Below, piece after piece: positions 25,963 to 34,901 of a stretch of DNA of 64,000 nt. The position numbers and the translations under genes are program-made. Each line of letters begins with the position of its first letter. Within the stretch, counting starts at the first letter, position 1. Under the pieces are notes generated by a model. It saw only the letters and a program-made list of their open reading frames with translations, had not been told where the DNA came from and ran no database searches. Origin of the DNA: Isosphaeraceae bacterium (GTDB lineage: Bacteria > Planctomycetota > Planctomycetia > Isosphaerales > Isosphaeraceae); the NCBI GenBank assembly GCA_026004735.1, contig BPJS01000001.1:310001-374000 (forward strand), in the 5' to 3' direction.

Positions 25963-27426
25963 TCAGGGTTGGATGCGGACGCGGCGGACGAATTGGTTTT
26001 TCTGGATGTCGGCGGGCTGGAGGGGCCGGCCGTTGAGGGTGACGTCGCAGAAGGAGACGCCGTCGATGGTGTGTTGGGGGCTGAAGCCGACGAGTTCGAT
26101 GAGGAGGGGGTTGCCGGTGGCGTGGATGTCGGAGAAGGAGACGTCGCGGATGTGTCCGCGTTGGGGGTCGCGGGACCAGAGGGTCTGGCCGATCCAGAGG
26201 GAGGCGAGGCGTTGGGAATCCTCGACGCGGATATCTTCGAAGCGGATGCCGGCGACGGTGGCGGCGTCGCCGTGGAAGATGCGGAGGGACCATTCGCGGC
26301 CTTTGTCGTGGATGATGTCGCAGTCGCGGAAGATGACGTCGGCGATGTCGTCGCGGATTTCGGCGCCGATGGAGAGGGCGTGGGCGACTTCGTTCCAGAG
26401 GGTGCAGCGTTCGACGCGGATGCGTTGGGCGGGTCCGTCGCCCTTGTCGGTTTTGACGACGATGAGGTCGTCGAGGGTGCGGAGGAAGCAGTTCTCGATG
26501 AGGATATCGCGGCTGTTGCAGATGTCGATGCCGTCGGAGTTGGCGCGGTAGCCGATGATTTTGACGTTGCGGACGCGGACGTGGCGGGAGCGGCGGATGG
26601 GGAGGGTCCAGGCGGGGGAGTCGCGGAGGATGATGCCTTCGATGTCGATGTTGGCGGAGTCGGCGACGAGGATCAGTTCGCGGGCGTGGGTGGGGCAGGC
26701 GGAGCCGTCGAGGATGCCGCGGCCGCGGATGCGGATGTTGCGGCCCTGGAGGGTGAGGGCGGGTTGGTAGTTTTTGCGTTGGGTGCGTGGGTTGAGGTGG
26801 AAGGGTTCGTCGTCGGCGATGGTGGTTTGGAGGAGGGCGCCGGGGGCGAGGTAGAGGGTGGAGTTGTCGGGGATCAGGCGGTGGTGGAGGAGGTGGCGGC
26901 CGGGGGGGAAGTAGAGGGTGTTGGGGTCGTCGGGGTGGGGCGGATCGACTTCGGGGGGGTTAGCGAAGAGGTGGAGGGCCTCGACCCAGCGGTCGTTGAT
27001 TTCGATGGTGACGGGGGCGGGTTGCTGGAGCTGGAAGCGGAGGGTGTGGCCGTTGATGTGGGGTTGGAGGCCGAGGGAGGAGGGGAGCAGGCGGGCCTGG
27101 CGGATGGGTTCGGGGAAGGAGACGGTGATGTCGACCGGCTGGGCCATGTCGAAGGAGGCGAAGGCGGCGTGGTCGAAGTGGGAGTGGGAGTTTTCGAGGT
27201 CGTCCATGGCTTGCCAGCGGCGCTGGGGGTCGGCGGGGGCGACGCGGGCGACGAGGACGGGGCAGTTTTGGCCGTTGACGGTGACGGTGTAGAGGGGGGA
27301 GAGAGGCTCGCCGGGGGGTGCGGGGTGGATGGTGAGGTGGTCGTCGGGGGTGGAGAGGGGGTTGGCGGGTGTGGTGAGGGCCAGCAGCGTGGCGAGCAGG
27401 CTGGGGGAGAGGGTGGCGGTGGTCAT
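25963..27426 (-). CDS. Secreted glycoside hydrolase family 28-like (right-handed beta-helix)
   Basis: A 487-residue protein with an N-terminal signal peptide (LSPSLLATLLALTTPA), a beta-sandwich-like N-terminal domain, then a pectin-lyase-type beta-helix from about residue 160. Typical helix turns are NIRIRGRGILDG, VRVRNVKIIGY and the GH28-like pair NSDGIDI and TLDDLIVVK, which hold two of the three catalytic aspartates. The third motif, GHG in true polygalacturonases, reads ALSIGAEI here, and RIK is not obvious, so the substrate may not be polygalacturonate. Related planctomycete proteins are annotated as GH28 or endopolygalacturonase. It is likely the first gene of a pair with the GH18 enzyme. 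Confidence 0.85.
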   Translation of the reverse strand: MTTATLSPSLLATLLALTTPANPLSTPDDHLTIHPAPPGEPLSPLYTVTVNGQNCPVLVARVAPADPQRRWQAMDDLENSHSHFDHAAFASFDMAQPVDITVSFPEPIRQARLLPSSLGLQPHINGHTLRFQLQQPAPVTIEINDRWVEALHLFANPPEVDPPHPDDPNTLYFPPGRHLLHHRLIPDNSTLYLAPGALLQTTIADDEPFHLNPRTQRKNYQPALTLQGRNIRIRGRGILDGSACPTHARELILVADSANIDIEGIILRDSPAWTLPIRRSRHVRVRNVKIIGYRANSDGIDICNSRDILIENCFLRTLDDLIVVKTDKGDGPAQRIRVERCTLWNEVAHALSIGAEIRDDIADVIFRDCDIIHDKGREWSLRIFHGDAATVAGIRFEDIRVEDSQRLASLWIGQTLWSRDPQRGHIRDVSFSDIHATGNPLLIELVGFSPQHTIDGVSFCDVTLNGRPLQPADIQKNQFVRRVRIQP

Positions 27427-27477
27427 GGGGTCGGCGGGTGAGCGGGGCTGGGGCGATGCGGGAGTGGGAGGGGGAGG

Positions 27478-27927
27478 TCAGGGGGAGGTGTCGAGGATAT
27501 GCTCGTCGCGAAGGAAGGCTTGGGCGCGGGCGCGGTGTTCGGGGGTGATTTGGGTGGAGAGGGTTGTCAGGGCGGCGCTGAGGATGGCGACGTCGTCGCT
27601 GAGGCCGATCAGGGGGAGGAGGTCGGGGAGGGCGTCGGTGGGGAGGATGAAGTAGGCGAGGGCGGCGGCGGCGACGCCTTTGGCCCAGAGGGGGGTGCGG
27701 GGGTCGAGGAGGCAGAAGTAGAGGGCGACGACGTCTTCGGCGATGGGGATGTGGCGGAGGTAGCGGCGGGCGGTGGCGGCGAACTGGTCGCGTACGAGGC
27801 GCTGGTGGCGGGCGGAGTCGGTGCCGACCCAGTCTTCGGGGCGGATGGAGTTCAGGTCAGGGGCCGTTGGGGCGTCGGTTTTGGGTTGGGGGCGGGAGTG
27901 GGGGCGGCGGTTCCAGGGCCAGGCCAT
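27478..27927 (-). CDS. DUF1232 / YkvA family membrane protein
   Basis: A 149-residue protein with the DUF1232 core: VALYFCLLDPRTPLWAKGVAAAALAYFILPTDALPDLLPLIGLSDDV, here quoted in parts; the key segments are LWAKGVAAAALAYFILP and the PDLLPLIGLSDDVAIL end. Members have one or two short membrane-associated helices and no known function. The N-terminus is basic and Pro-rich. It ends 51 bases upstream of the GH28-like gene start and may share its transcript, though nothing links the functions. Confidence 0.85.
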   Translation of the reverse strand: MAWPWNRRPHSRPQPKTDAPTAPDLNSIRPEDWVGTDSARHQRLVRDQFAATARRYLRHIPIAEDVVALYFCLLDPRTPLWAKGVAAAALAYFILPTDALPDLLPLIGLSDDVAILSAALTTLSTQITPEHRARAQAFLRDEHILDTSP

Positions 27928-28150
27928 GGGCGGACCCCTTGGACGCGGAGCGGGGAGAGGGTTTTGGGAAATTGTACGAAGGGAGGGGGTCGGGATGGAG
28001 GGAGGGGGTTTGGGGGTGGAAGCGAGTTGGGGGCAGACGGCTGACGAGGGGTTGGGATCGTGCTAACGTGGGTGGGACTGGCCTCTGGCGTAGGCTGGGG
28101 GGCAGGGAGGGGGCGAGCGGAATCGGTCCAGTGGGGAGCGAGGCGATACC

Positions 28151-29197
28151 ATGACTCGGCTCAGGACTGTGATGGTGGGCGTGGCGGCGCTGGTGGTGGG
28201 GCTGGCGGGGTTGGAAGTGTGGGGGCAGGAGGCCCGGGTGAGCCGGGAGGCGGTCAACGCGGAGTATGCGCGGAAGCTGGAGGCGCTGAACCGGGAGCAT
28301 GTGGAGGCGCTGGCGCGGGTGGCGGCGCAGGAGACGGGGGAGGCGGCCAGCGCGACGTATCGGCTGCTGTTCAATTTGGCGTTGGCGCGGAATGTGTTGT
28401 CGGCGGCGGAGCCGGCGGCGGAACGGGCGATTGAGACGAAGGGACTGGATCCGGACGTGGAGATGCTGGCGCATTTCATCAATGCGGTGGCCGAGGCGGA
28501 CCGGGGAGAATACGAGGAATCGCTGGCACATCTGGAGGCGTACATTCAGGCGAACCCGGAGGCGGTCGAGGCGGCGCGGACGCAGGTGGACCCGAACGTG
28601 GTGCTGGGTTTGGGGGAGGCGTATTTTCAGCGGCTGGTGCAAGCGGGTCGTTATGACGTGGCGAAGAAGCTCTGCGAGGACATTCTGTCCCAAGCGAAGA
28701 ATCCGGGGGTTCGGGAGCACTTCAGCAAGCGGCTGGGGCGGATTGGGATGCTGGGCAAGCCGGCGCCGGCGATTGCGGGCACGGACATTGATGGGAAGCC
28801 GGTCAGTCTGGAGGGGCTGAAGGGGAAGGTGGTGCTGGTCGATTTTTGGGCGACGTGGTGTCCGCCGTGTTCGGTTCAGATGCTCAAGCTGAACGTTTTG
28901 CGGGAGAAGTTCAAGGATCAGGGGTTTGAGGTTTTGGGGGTGAACGTGGATTTGCTCAGGGAGGGGACGGCCGATGAGGAAACGACCCGCAATCTGGTGC
29001 GGCGGTATCTGGTGGACCACCAAGCGGTGTTTCCGAATGTGGTGTTGAGCGAGGCGGAGCGGGGGGTGCCGGAGGCGTATGGGGTGGATGAGATTCCGGC
29101 GAACTTCTTGATTGGCAAGGATGGGACGATCGTGCAGTTTGAGCTGGGCGATGGGAATGCGGTGAAGGCGATCGAGGCGGCGCTGGGGCGGGGTTGA
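28151..29197 (+). CDS. TlpA-like thioredoxin-fold protein with helical N-terminal region
   Basis: A 348-residue exported thiol-disulfide protein. Residues 1-26 are a signal peptide (TVMVGVAALVVGLAGLEVWG). Residues 30-195 are helical and TPR-like (ALARNVLSAAEPAAERAIE, ESLAHLEAYIQANPE). Residues 200-348 are a TlpA/ResA-type thioredoxin domain with active site WCPPC at 236-240, preceded by VVLVDFWAT, and a cis-Pro region in EIPANFLIG. It should act in the periplasm or equivalent space, reducing disulfides in cytochrome c maturation or similar. A second protein of this layout is encoded at 47504-48574. It stands alone, with a hairpin 48 bases after its stop. Confidence 0.9.
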   Translation: MTRLRTVMVGVAALVVGLAGLEVWGQEARVSREAVNAEYARKLEALNREHVEALARVAAQETGEAASATYRLLFNLALARNVLSAAEPAAERAIETKGLDPDVEMLAHFINAVAEADRGEYEESLAHLEAYIQANPEAVEAARTQVDPNVVLGLGEAYFQRLVQAGRYDVAKKLCEDILSQAKNPGVREHFSKRLGRIGMLGKPAPAIAGTDIDGKPVSLEGLKGKVVLVDFWATWCPPCSVQMLKLNVLREKFKDQGFEVLGVNVDLLREGTADEETTRNLVRRYLVDHQAVFPNVVLSEAERGVPEAYGVDEIPANFLIGKDGTIVQFELGDGNAVKAIEAALGRG

Positions 29198-29244
29198 GCG
29201 GTCGGATCGATTTTTGGTGGGTTGTGGGAGGAGGTCGAGGAAGG

Positions 29245-29266
29245 CCCCTGGGCGCCGGCCCAGGGG
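29245..29266 (+). terminator. 9-bp perfect hairpin after the TlpA-like gene
   Basis: CCCCTGGGC (29245-29253) pairs with GCCCAGGGG (29258-29266) around a GCCG tetraloop, and two G-T pairs extend it. It begins 48 bases after the stop and is followed by ttggggga. A very stable 3' end. Confidence 0.55.
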
Positions 29267-29467
29267 TTGGGGGAGGGGTCGTGGCGCGGGGGGGGGCACG
29301 GGGCGGTGTTTGGGGGAAGGGGGCGTCAGGGAGGGGTGGTGGTGTGGTGATGGATCTTCCGTGGTGGGGCGGGTGGTGGCTAGGTTAGGGGGGAGTGGCG
29401 GTGTGGCTGAGAGGAGCCATGCGGCCGGAGTGAGAGCGAGTCGGGCTTTTGGGGTGATCGTTGGATC

Positions 29468-31096
29468 GTGACCGCCTCCCCCACGCCGCCGAGAGCCGCG
29501 CCGACGGGGACCGAGGGGTCGACGGGGGCGCCGCTGCCGCCGGTGTTGGGTCGGCTGTTGCGGGGGACGTTCTGGCTGGCGTTGCGGACGCCGCTGCAGG
29601 TGGTGTTTGCGTTTTGGAGTGTGCCGCTGATTGTGGAGCACTTGGGGGAGGGTTTGTTTGGGGCGTATGGGTTTGCGTGGGGTTTTGGGTTTCTGCAGTT
29701 TTTGCTTGAGCTGGGGATGAGTTCGGCGTTGCAGCGCCAGGTTTCGGAGCGTTGGACGCGAGGGGATCGGGCGGGGGTGCGGCGGTCGGTGGCGTGTGGG
29801 ATGGCGTTTTACGCGACGACGGCGCTGGTGCAGGCGGGGGTGTTGTTGGCGTTGGCGGGGTGGGGGATACCGGCTTCGTTCCGGGCGGAGGAGCGGCGGT
29901 TGATTGTGCAGTTGTTGGTGTTGCAGGCGGTGACGGCGCCGTGTTTTGGGCTGTCGGTGGTGGTGTCGAGTGTGTTGCAGGCGGCGCGGCGGTATGACTT
30001 TATCCCGCGGTATGAGTTTTGGATTGTCATTTTGCGGTTTGTGGTGCTCTGGGCGGGATTGAAGGGAGGGGTGCCGTTTGTGGGGATTGTGGTGGCGCAG
30101 ACGGTGATTTCGGTGGGTTTGTCGCTGGGTCCGGCGTTGTGGGTGATGGTGGTGGAGTTGGGTTTGGTGCCGCGATTTGGGCGGTTTGAGGCGGGGGATG
30201 TGCGGGATTTGATGCGGATCAGCGTGTACATGGCGTTGTTGCAGTTGTCGGTGGTGTTGGCGGACAAGCTGGATACGACGGTGTTGGGGTATGCGTTGGA
30301 GGAGCCGGCGGCGGCGATCGCGGCGTATCAGGCGGTGTCGAAGCCGTTTTTGCAGATACGGCAGATGGGTTGGATGCTGGCGTATCTGGTGATGCCGGCG
30401 GTGGCGAGTCTGGCGGCGGCCGAGGATCGGGGGGCGTTGGAGCGGATCAAGTACGACGGGACGCGGCTGCTGGTGGGGGTGTTGTTGCCGGTGGTGCTGC
30501 TGGCGGCGTTGGATGCGCGGCCGTTTTTGGAGGCGTGGGTGCCGCGGTTTGCGGACCAGGCGGTGTGGATGCGGTTGTTTTTGCTGGCGACGGCGCCACT
30601 GGTGTTGTCGGTACTGGTTCAGATGGCGACGGGGCTGGGGAAGGTGCGGGTGATTGCGTTGGCGGCGTTGGGTGGTTCGCTGGTGAATCTGCCGGTCAGC
30701 TATATCTGGACGCGGGTGGCGGGGGATGTGTCGGGGGTGATTTGGGGGACGGTGTTGACGACGTGGGTGTCGAACCTGCTGATTCCGGGGCTTTACTGTT
30801 TTCGGGAGTTGGGGGTTTCGGGGCGTGAGTTTGTGAGGCGGGCGTTGGGTTCGCCGCTGGCGGGGGCGGCTCTGTTGCTGGTGGTGGCGTGGGCGGCGCG
30901 GGGGTTGGTTGAGGGGCCGATGGAGGGGAGCAGTCGGCTGGAGCGGGTGGTGCCGCTGGTGGTTCATCTGACGCTGGGGGTTGGTGCGTACGTGGTCGGG
31001 TATGGGCTGCGGGCGGAGGGTCGGGGCGACCTGATCGCCCTGGCGAGGCGGGTGTTGCGTAGAATGGGAGTTTGGGGGCGGTTGGAGGGGGGCTGA
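29468..31096 (+). CDS. Polysaccharide flippase / O-antigen transporter-like membrane protein
   Basis: A 542-residue polytopic protein with about 12-14 hydrophobic segments, of the MATE-like polysaccharide transporter (Wzx/RfbX) superfamily. The N-terminal LLRGTFWLALRTPLQVVFAF followed by LIVEHLGEGLFGAYGFAWG is the usual start of such flippases, which turn lipid-linked oligosaccharides across the inner membrane. The GTG at 29468 comes before a 25-residue Pro/Thr-rich cytoplasmic leader. No glycosyltransferase cluster is adjacent, so the substrate is unknown. The next gene, ribE, starts 23 bases later and may be co-transcribed by chance of layout. Confidence 0.83.
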   Translation: MTASPTPPRAAPTGTEGSTGAPLPPVLGRLLRGTFWLALRTPLQVVFAFWSVPLIVEHLGEGLFGAYGFAWGFGFLQFLLELGMSSALQRQVSERWTRGDRAGVRRSVACGMAFYATTALVQAGVLLALAGWGIPASFRAEERRLIVQLLVLQAVTAPCFGLSVVVSSVLQAARRYDFIPRYEFWIVILRFVVLWAGLKGGVPFVGIVVAQTVISVGLSLGPALWVMVVELGLVPRFGRFEAGDVRDLMRISVYMALLQLSVVLADKLDTTVLGYALEEPAAAIAAYQAVSKPFLQIRQMGWMLAYLVMPAVASLAAAEDRGALERIKYDGTRLLVGVLLPVVLLAALDARPFLEAWVPRFADQAVWMRLFLLATAPLVLSVLVQMATGLGKVRVIALAALGGSLVNLPVSYIWTRVAGDVSGVIWGTVLTTWVSNLLIPGLYCFRELGVSGREFVRRALGSPLAGAALLLVVAWAARGLVEGPMEGSSRLERVVPLVVHLTLGVGAYVVGYGLRAEGRGDLIALARRVLRRMGVWGRLEGG

Positions 31097-31119
31097 GCGT
31101 CGCCTGAAGGAATAAGACG

Positions 31120-31791
31120 ATGTTTACAGGATTGGTTGAAGCGTTGGGTTGGATTGAGGGGTTTGTGGACGAGCGGGGAGGCCGGCGGTTGACGGTTTGC
31201 TGGCCGGGGCTGGTCGAGGGGCTTGCGGTGGGGGAGAGTGTGGCGGTCAATGGGTGCTGCCTGACGGTGGTGGGGTCGGCTGGAGAACGGTTTGAGGTTC
31301 AGGCGGGTCCGGAGACGCTGGCGCGGACCAATCTGGGGGAGCGAGCGGCCGGGGATCGGGTCAATCTGGAGCGGGCGTTGCGGGTGGGGGATCGGCTGGG
31401 GGGGCACTTTGTTCAAGGGCATATTGACGGGACGGCGGAGCTGCGGGAGCGGCGGGAGGAGGGGGAGTGGGAGTATCAGCGGTATGCGGTCGATGAGCGG
31501 TGGACGCGGCTGATGGTGGAGAAGGGTTCGATTGCGGTGGACGGGGTGAGCCTGACGCTGGTGACGGTGGAGCGGGACGGGTTTTCGGTGATGCTGATTC
31601 CGCACACGCTGGCGGTGACGACGCTGGGCTGGAATCGGCCGGGGATGCGGGTGAACATTGAGACGGACCTGCTGGCCAAGCATGTGGCGAAGTTGCTGGG
31701 GGCCGTTGAGGGGGCGGATGGAGCGTTGGCGGGAGTGGACGGGTCTGGGGGCGGGGCTGTTCGGTTCGGATCGGTTGAGGCGGGTGGGTGA
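31120..31791 (+). CDS. ribE: Riboflavin synthase, alpha subunit
   Basis: A 223-residue enzyme that dismutates two 6,7-dimethyl-8-ribityllumazines to riboflavin. It starts with the diagnostic MFTGLVE and has the two homologous barrels: SVAVNGCCLTVV in the first and GSIAVDGVSLTLV in the second, plus GGHFVQGHIDGTAEL. The C-terminal 25 residues (after KHVAKLLGA) are Gly/Ala-rich and beyond the usual end. An aaggaat site precedes the ATG. The stop overlaps the start of rsmA (TGATG at 31789-31793), so translation is probably coupled. No FMN riboswitch was recognised upstream, where the flippase gene lies. Confidence 0.95.
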   Translation: MFTGLVEALGWIEGFVDERGGRRLTVCWPGLVEGLAVGESVAVNGCCLTVVGSAGERFEVQAGPETLARTNLGERAAGDRVNLERALRVGDRLGGHFVQGHIDGTAELRERREEGEWEYQRYAVDERWTRLMVEKGSIAVDGVSLTLVTVERDGFSVMLIPHTLAVTTLGWNRPGMRVNIETDLLAKHVAKLLGAVEGADGALAGVDGSGGGAVRFGSVEAGG

Positions 31792-32744
31792 TGCCGCGGC
31801 AGACGTTGTCGTATTTGCGGCAGATGTTTGCCCGGCGCGGGATTGCGCCGCAGCACCGGTATGGTCAGAATTTTCTGATAGACTTGAATATTCATGATTT
31901 GATTGTGCGGACGGCGGAGCTGGGGCCTGAGGATGTGGTGTTGGAGGTGGGTTCGGGGGCGGGGGCGTTGACGACGCGGCTCGCGGGGCAAGCTGGCGCG
32001 GTGGTGGCGGTGGAGATTGACCCGGCGCTGGCGGAGCTGACGCGGGAGGCGGTGGCCGGGTTTGGGAATGTGACGGTCTTGCGGGCCGATGTGCTGGCGG
32101 GGAAGCATCGGCTGGACGGGGGGGTGGTCGCGGCGGTTCGGGAGCGGCTCGGGGCGGAGCCGGGGCGTCGGCTGAAGCTGGTGGCGAATCTGCCGTTCAA
32201 CGTGGCGACGCCGTTGATCACCAATTTGTTGGTGGATGATGAGTTGCGGCCGGCGATGATGGTGGTGACGATTCAGCGTGAGGTGGCCGAACGGCTGGTG
32301 GCGGAGCCGGGCCGTGGGTCGTATGGGGCGTTGACGGTTTTGGTACAGGCGTTGTGCGAGGTGGAGCTGGTGCGGGTGTTGGCTCCGTCGGTGTTCTGGC
32401 CGCGTCCGAAGGTGGAGTCGGCGATTGTGAAGCTGGTGACGGATCGGTTGCGGCGAGAGGCGATCGCGGACCTGGGTTGGTTTCATTGGGTGGTGCGTCA
32501 GGTGTTTTTGCACCGGCGGAAGAACCTGCGGGGCGCGATCGCGGCGATCGGGGGCCGGGGGAGCCAGGAGGGCCAGGGTGGCCGCGGCTGGAGCAAGGCG
32601 GAGGTGGACGCGGTGCTGGCCGAGCAGGGACTTGACGGCGGTTTGCGGGCTGAGGCGCTCAATGTGGAGGAGTGGATCGAGCTGGCCGAAGCGTTGCGCC
32701 GGCATGGGGGCGGCGGGTTGGAAGGCACCGCGGAGGCGGACTAG
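31791..32744 (+). CDS. rsmA: 16S rRNA (adenine(1518)-N6/adenine(1519)-N6)-dimethyltransferase
   Basis: A 317-residue KsgA/RsmA enzyme that dimethylates two adjacent adenines in the 3' hairpin of 16S rRNA. HRYGQNFLIDLNI is the family's opening motif; LEVGSGAGALTTRLA is SAM motif I; VEIDPALAELTRE is motif II; and the catalytic NLPF (family consensus N-L/I-P-Y/F) is in VANLPFNVATPLI. VFLHRRKNLRGAIAAI lies in the C-terminal helical domain. The ATG at 31791 overlaps the ribE stop; a GTG directly before it (31788) is the alternative. Its partner ribE has no direct functional link. Confidence 0.95.
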   Translation: MPRQTLSYLRQMFARRGIAPQHRYGQNFLIDLNIHDLIVRTAELGPEDVVLEVGSGAGALTTRLAGQAGAVVAVEIDPALAELTREAVAGFGNVTVLRADVLAGKHRLDGGVVAAVRERLGAEPGRRLKLVANLPFNVATPLITNLLVDDELRPAMMVVTIQREVAERLVAEPGRGSYGALTVLVQALCEVELVRVLAPSVFWPRPKVESAIVKLVTDRLRREAIADLGWFHWVVRQVFLHRRKNLRGAIAAIGGRGSQEGQGGRGWSKAEVDAVLAEQGLDGGLRAEALNVEEWIELAEALRRHGGGGLEGTAEAD

Positions 32745-32832
32745 GGGCGGTGAGGAAGCGGCTGCCAAGGAGAGCCTGGCGGCTGGAGTGCGCGTGGCCG
32801 ATGGGGGCCGGCGGGGGGGTGAACAACCTGGC

Positions 32833-32861
32833 TTGACGGGATGGGTGCCTGTGGCCAGAAT
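32833..32861 (+). promoter_or_regulatory. Possible sigma70-type promoter of the redoxin fusion gene
   Basis: TTGACG (32833-32838), 17 bases, then CAGAAT (32856-32861), ending 49 bases before the ATG. It matches the consensus at five of six and four of six positions. Confidence 0.4.
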
Positions 32862-32910
32862 CCCGGGCCGCTTTGTGGTTTAGGCGGATGAATGTGGGGT
32901 AGTCGATCTC

Positions 32911-34824
32911 ATGGACGAGAGCGGTGGTGGGCGTCGGCGCGGCCGCCGGCTTGCGGTGATTGGCATAATCATAAGTTTATGCGTCGTGGTTGGGTATGGA
33001 CTGGTGGGGAGGTGGAGGCTGGGGCGTGGGGTGCGTGGGGTGGGGGAACGGCTGCCAGGGTTTGAGTTGAGGACGGTGGAGGGGGGTCTGGTGCGGTTGG
33101 GGGGGGACCGGGGGCGGCCGGTGGTGGTGGTGTTTGCGGGGATTGATTGTCCGGTGGGGAATTTGTACATGCCGCGGCTGGTGGAGTTGGCGCGGCGGTA
33201 TGAGGGGCGCGGGGTGGGTTTTGTGGCGTTGTATCCGAATGCGCATGAGACGGCGGAGCAGGTGGCCGAGCATGCGCGACGGCATGGGGTGGGTTTTGCG
33301 GTGGCGCGGGATGAGGGGAATCGGGTGGCGGATGCGTGGCGGGTGGAGCGGATTGGGGAGGTGGTGTTGTTGGATGGTGGGGGTCGGGTGCGGTATCGGG
33401 GGGCGATTGACGATCAGTTTGCGCGGGGAGCGTTCAAGGCGGAGCCGTCGCGGCATTATTTGGCGGAGGCGTTGGAGGCGGTGTTGACTGGGCGAGCGGT
33501 GGAGGTGGGTGTGACGGCGGTGGTGACGTGTCCGATTGAGCGGGTGGTGCCGGAGGGAGTGCGGACTGAGTTGAGGCGTCCGGGGCCGGAGATTGCGCGG
33601 TTGCGGCGGCGGGCGTCGCCGGAGGTGGATGGGGAGGGTCTGGGGCGGTTGACGTTTGCGGAGGATGTGGAGCCGATTGTGCGGGTGAAGTGTCAGGTGT
33701 GTCATCGGCCTGGGGAGGTGGGGCCGTTTCGGCTGATGGGTTATGAGGACTATCGGCGGCGAGCGGATTCGATTTATGAGGTGGTGGATCAGGGGTTGAT
33801 GCCGCCGTGGCATGCGGATCCGCGGTATGGGAGGTGGTCGAACGATCGGAGCCTGACGGATCGGGAGCGAGCGACGCTCTTGGGTTGGATCGAGCAGGGG
33901 ATGGCGGCGGGGGATCTTGGTCGGATTCCGCCGGCGCCGGAGTATGCGGCGGGGTGGACGATCGGGCAGCCGGATGTGGTGTTGGAGATGCCGGAGGCGT
34001 TTGATGTGCCGGCGACGGGGCAGGTGCCGATCCAGAAGTTTCGGGTTGCGACGGGATTTGCCGAGGATGTGTGGGTGCAGGCGGCGCAGGCGCTGCCGGG
34101 GGACCGGGCGGTGGTGCATCATATCTGCGTTTTTGTGGTGGATCCGGAGCATCAGGAGGATCGGGGAGGGGAGGATTGGGAGTCGCGCGCGGAGGCGCGG
34201 CCGGAGCTGGTCTGTTATGCGCCGGGGGACATGCCGTGTGTGTATGGACCGGGGATCGCGAAGCGGATTCCGGCGGGATCGGAGCTGGAGATTCAGGTTC
34301 ACTACCAGCCGATCGGGGTTCCGCGGTTTGACCGGAGTTCGGTGGGCTTGATCTTGGCGCGGGGGCCGGTGAGCCGGATGGCGGTGACGCGGGGTGCGGC
34401 GAACCGAGATTTCGTGCTACCGCCGCGGACTGGTCCGATTGCGGTCCGGTCGAGCTACACGATGCGGGACGATGCGTATTTGCTGAGCCTGACGCCGCAC
34501 ATGCACTATCGGGGGCGGGATTTCCGGTATGAGGCGGTGTTTCCCGACGGACGGCGGGAGATTTTGCTGTCGGTGCCGTACTACGACTTCAACTGGCAGA
34601 ACGTGTATCGGCTGGCCGAGCCGCTGTTTGTGCCGCGGGGGACGCGGATTGAGTGTCTGGCGCACTTTGACAACACGGCGTCGAATCCGGTCAATCCGGA
34701 CCCGAACCAGACGGTGCGGTGGGGGGAGCAATCAACGGATGAGATGATGATTGGCTATTTTGATTTTTGTGTGGATCTGGATCGGCCGGTGGTGGCGGGG
34801 GTGCCGTCGGGGGTGAGGCGGTAG
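32911..34824 (+). CDS. Membrane-anchored redoxin / CxxCH / copper-monooxygenase-like fusion protein
   Basis: A 637-residue three-part protein. An N-terminal anchor (residues 13-32) follows an Arg-rich start. Residues 45-200 are an AhpC/TSA-type redoxin with Cys80 in GIDCPVGNLYMP. Residues 245-330 resemble a cytochrome c-like domain with one heme-binding motif, CQVCH at 261-265, and a MPPWHAD stretch at 297-303. Residues 350-620 resemble the copper type II ascorbate-dependent monooxygenase fold, with His403-His404, His464 (VHYQ) and the HMH pair at 530-532 as likely copper ligands. Such fusions are known only from family annotation in Planctomycetes and some other bacteria; the electron route and substrate are unknown. 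It acts outside the cytoplasm and stands alone. Confidence 0.88.
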   Translation: MDESGGGRRRGRRLAVIGIIISLCVVVGYGLVGRWRLGRGVRGVGERLPGFELRTVEGGLVRLGGDRGRPVVVVFAGIDCPVGNLYMPRLVELARRYEGRGVGFVALYPNAHETAEQVAEHARRHGVGFAVARDEGNRVADAWRVERIGEVVLLDGGGRVRYRGAIDDQFARGAFKAEPSRHYLAEALEAVLTGRAVEVGVTAVVTCPIERVVPEGVRTELRRPGPEIARLRRRASPEVDGEGLGRLTFAEDVEPIVRVKCQVCHRPGEVGPFRLMGYEDYRRRADSIYEVVDQGLMPPWHADPRYGRWSNDRSLTDRERATLLGWIEQGMAAGDLGRIPPAPEYAAGWTIGQPDVVLEMPEAFDVPATGQVPIQKFRVATGFAEDVWVQAAQALPGDRAVVHHICVFVVDPEHQEDRGGEDWESRAEARPELVCYAPGDMPCVYGPGIAKRIPAGSELEIQVHYQPIGVPRFDRSSVGLILARGPVSRMAVTRGAANRDFVLPPRTGPIAVRSSYTMRDDAYLLSLTPHMHYRGRDFRYEAVFPDGRREILLSVPYYDFNWQNVYRLAEPLFVPRGTRIECLAHFDNTASNPVNPDPNQTVRWGEQSTDEMMIGYFDFCVDLDRPVVAGVPSGVRR

Positions 34825-34901
34825 GGGGGGGTGTTGGTCGGGGCTGGTTGTGCGGCAGGCGTCGGGGGTGGGGCTGGTTGGGTGGGGGGGGAGAGAAACG
34901 G

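Noticed and set aside
27857-30967. Minus-strand frame of more than 1000 codons, Arg/His/Pro-rich
   Set aside because: Covers the real TlpA-like and flippase genes in antisense, has no domain and an implausible composition.
34767-34901. N-terminal extension of the GT39-like protein
   Set aside because: Gly-rich, overlaps the redoxin gene; the ATG at 34902 has a better ribosome site directly before the hydrophobic start.
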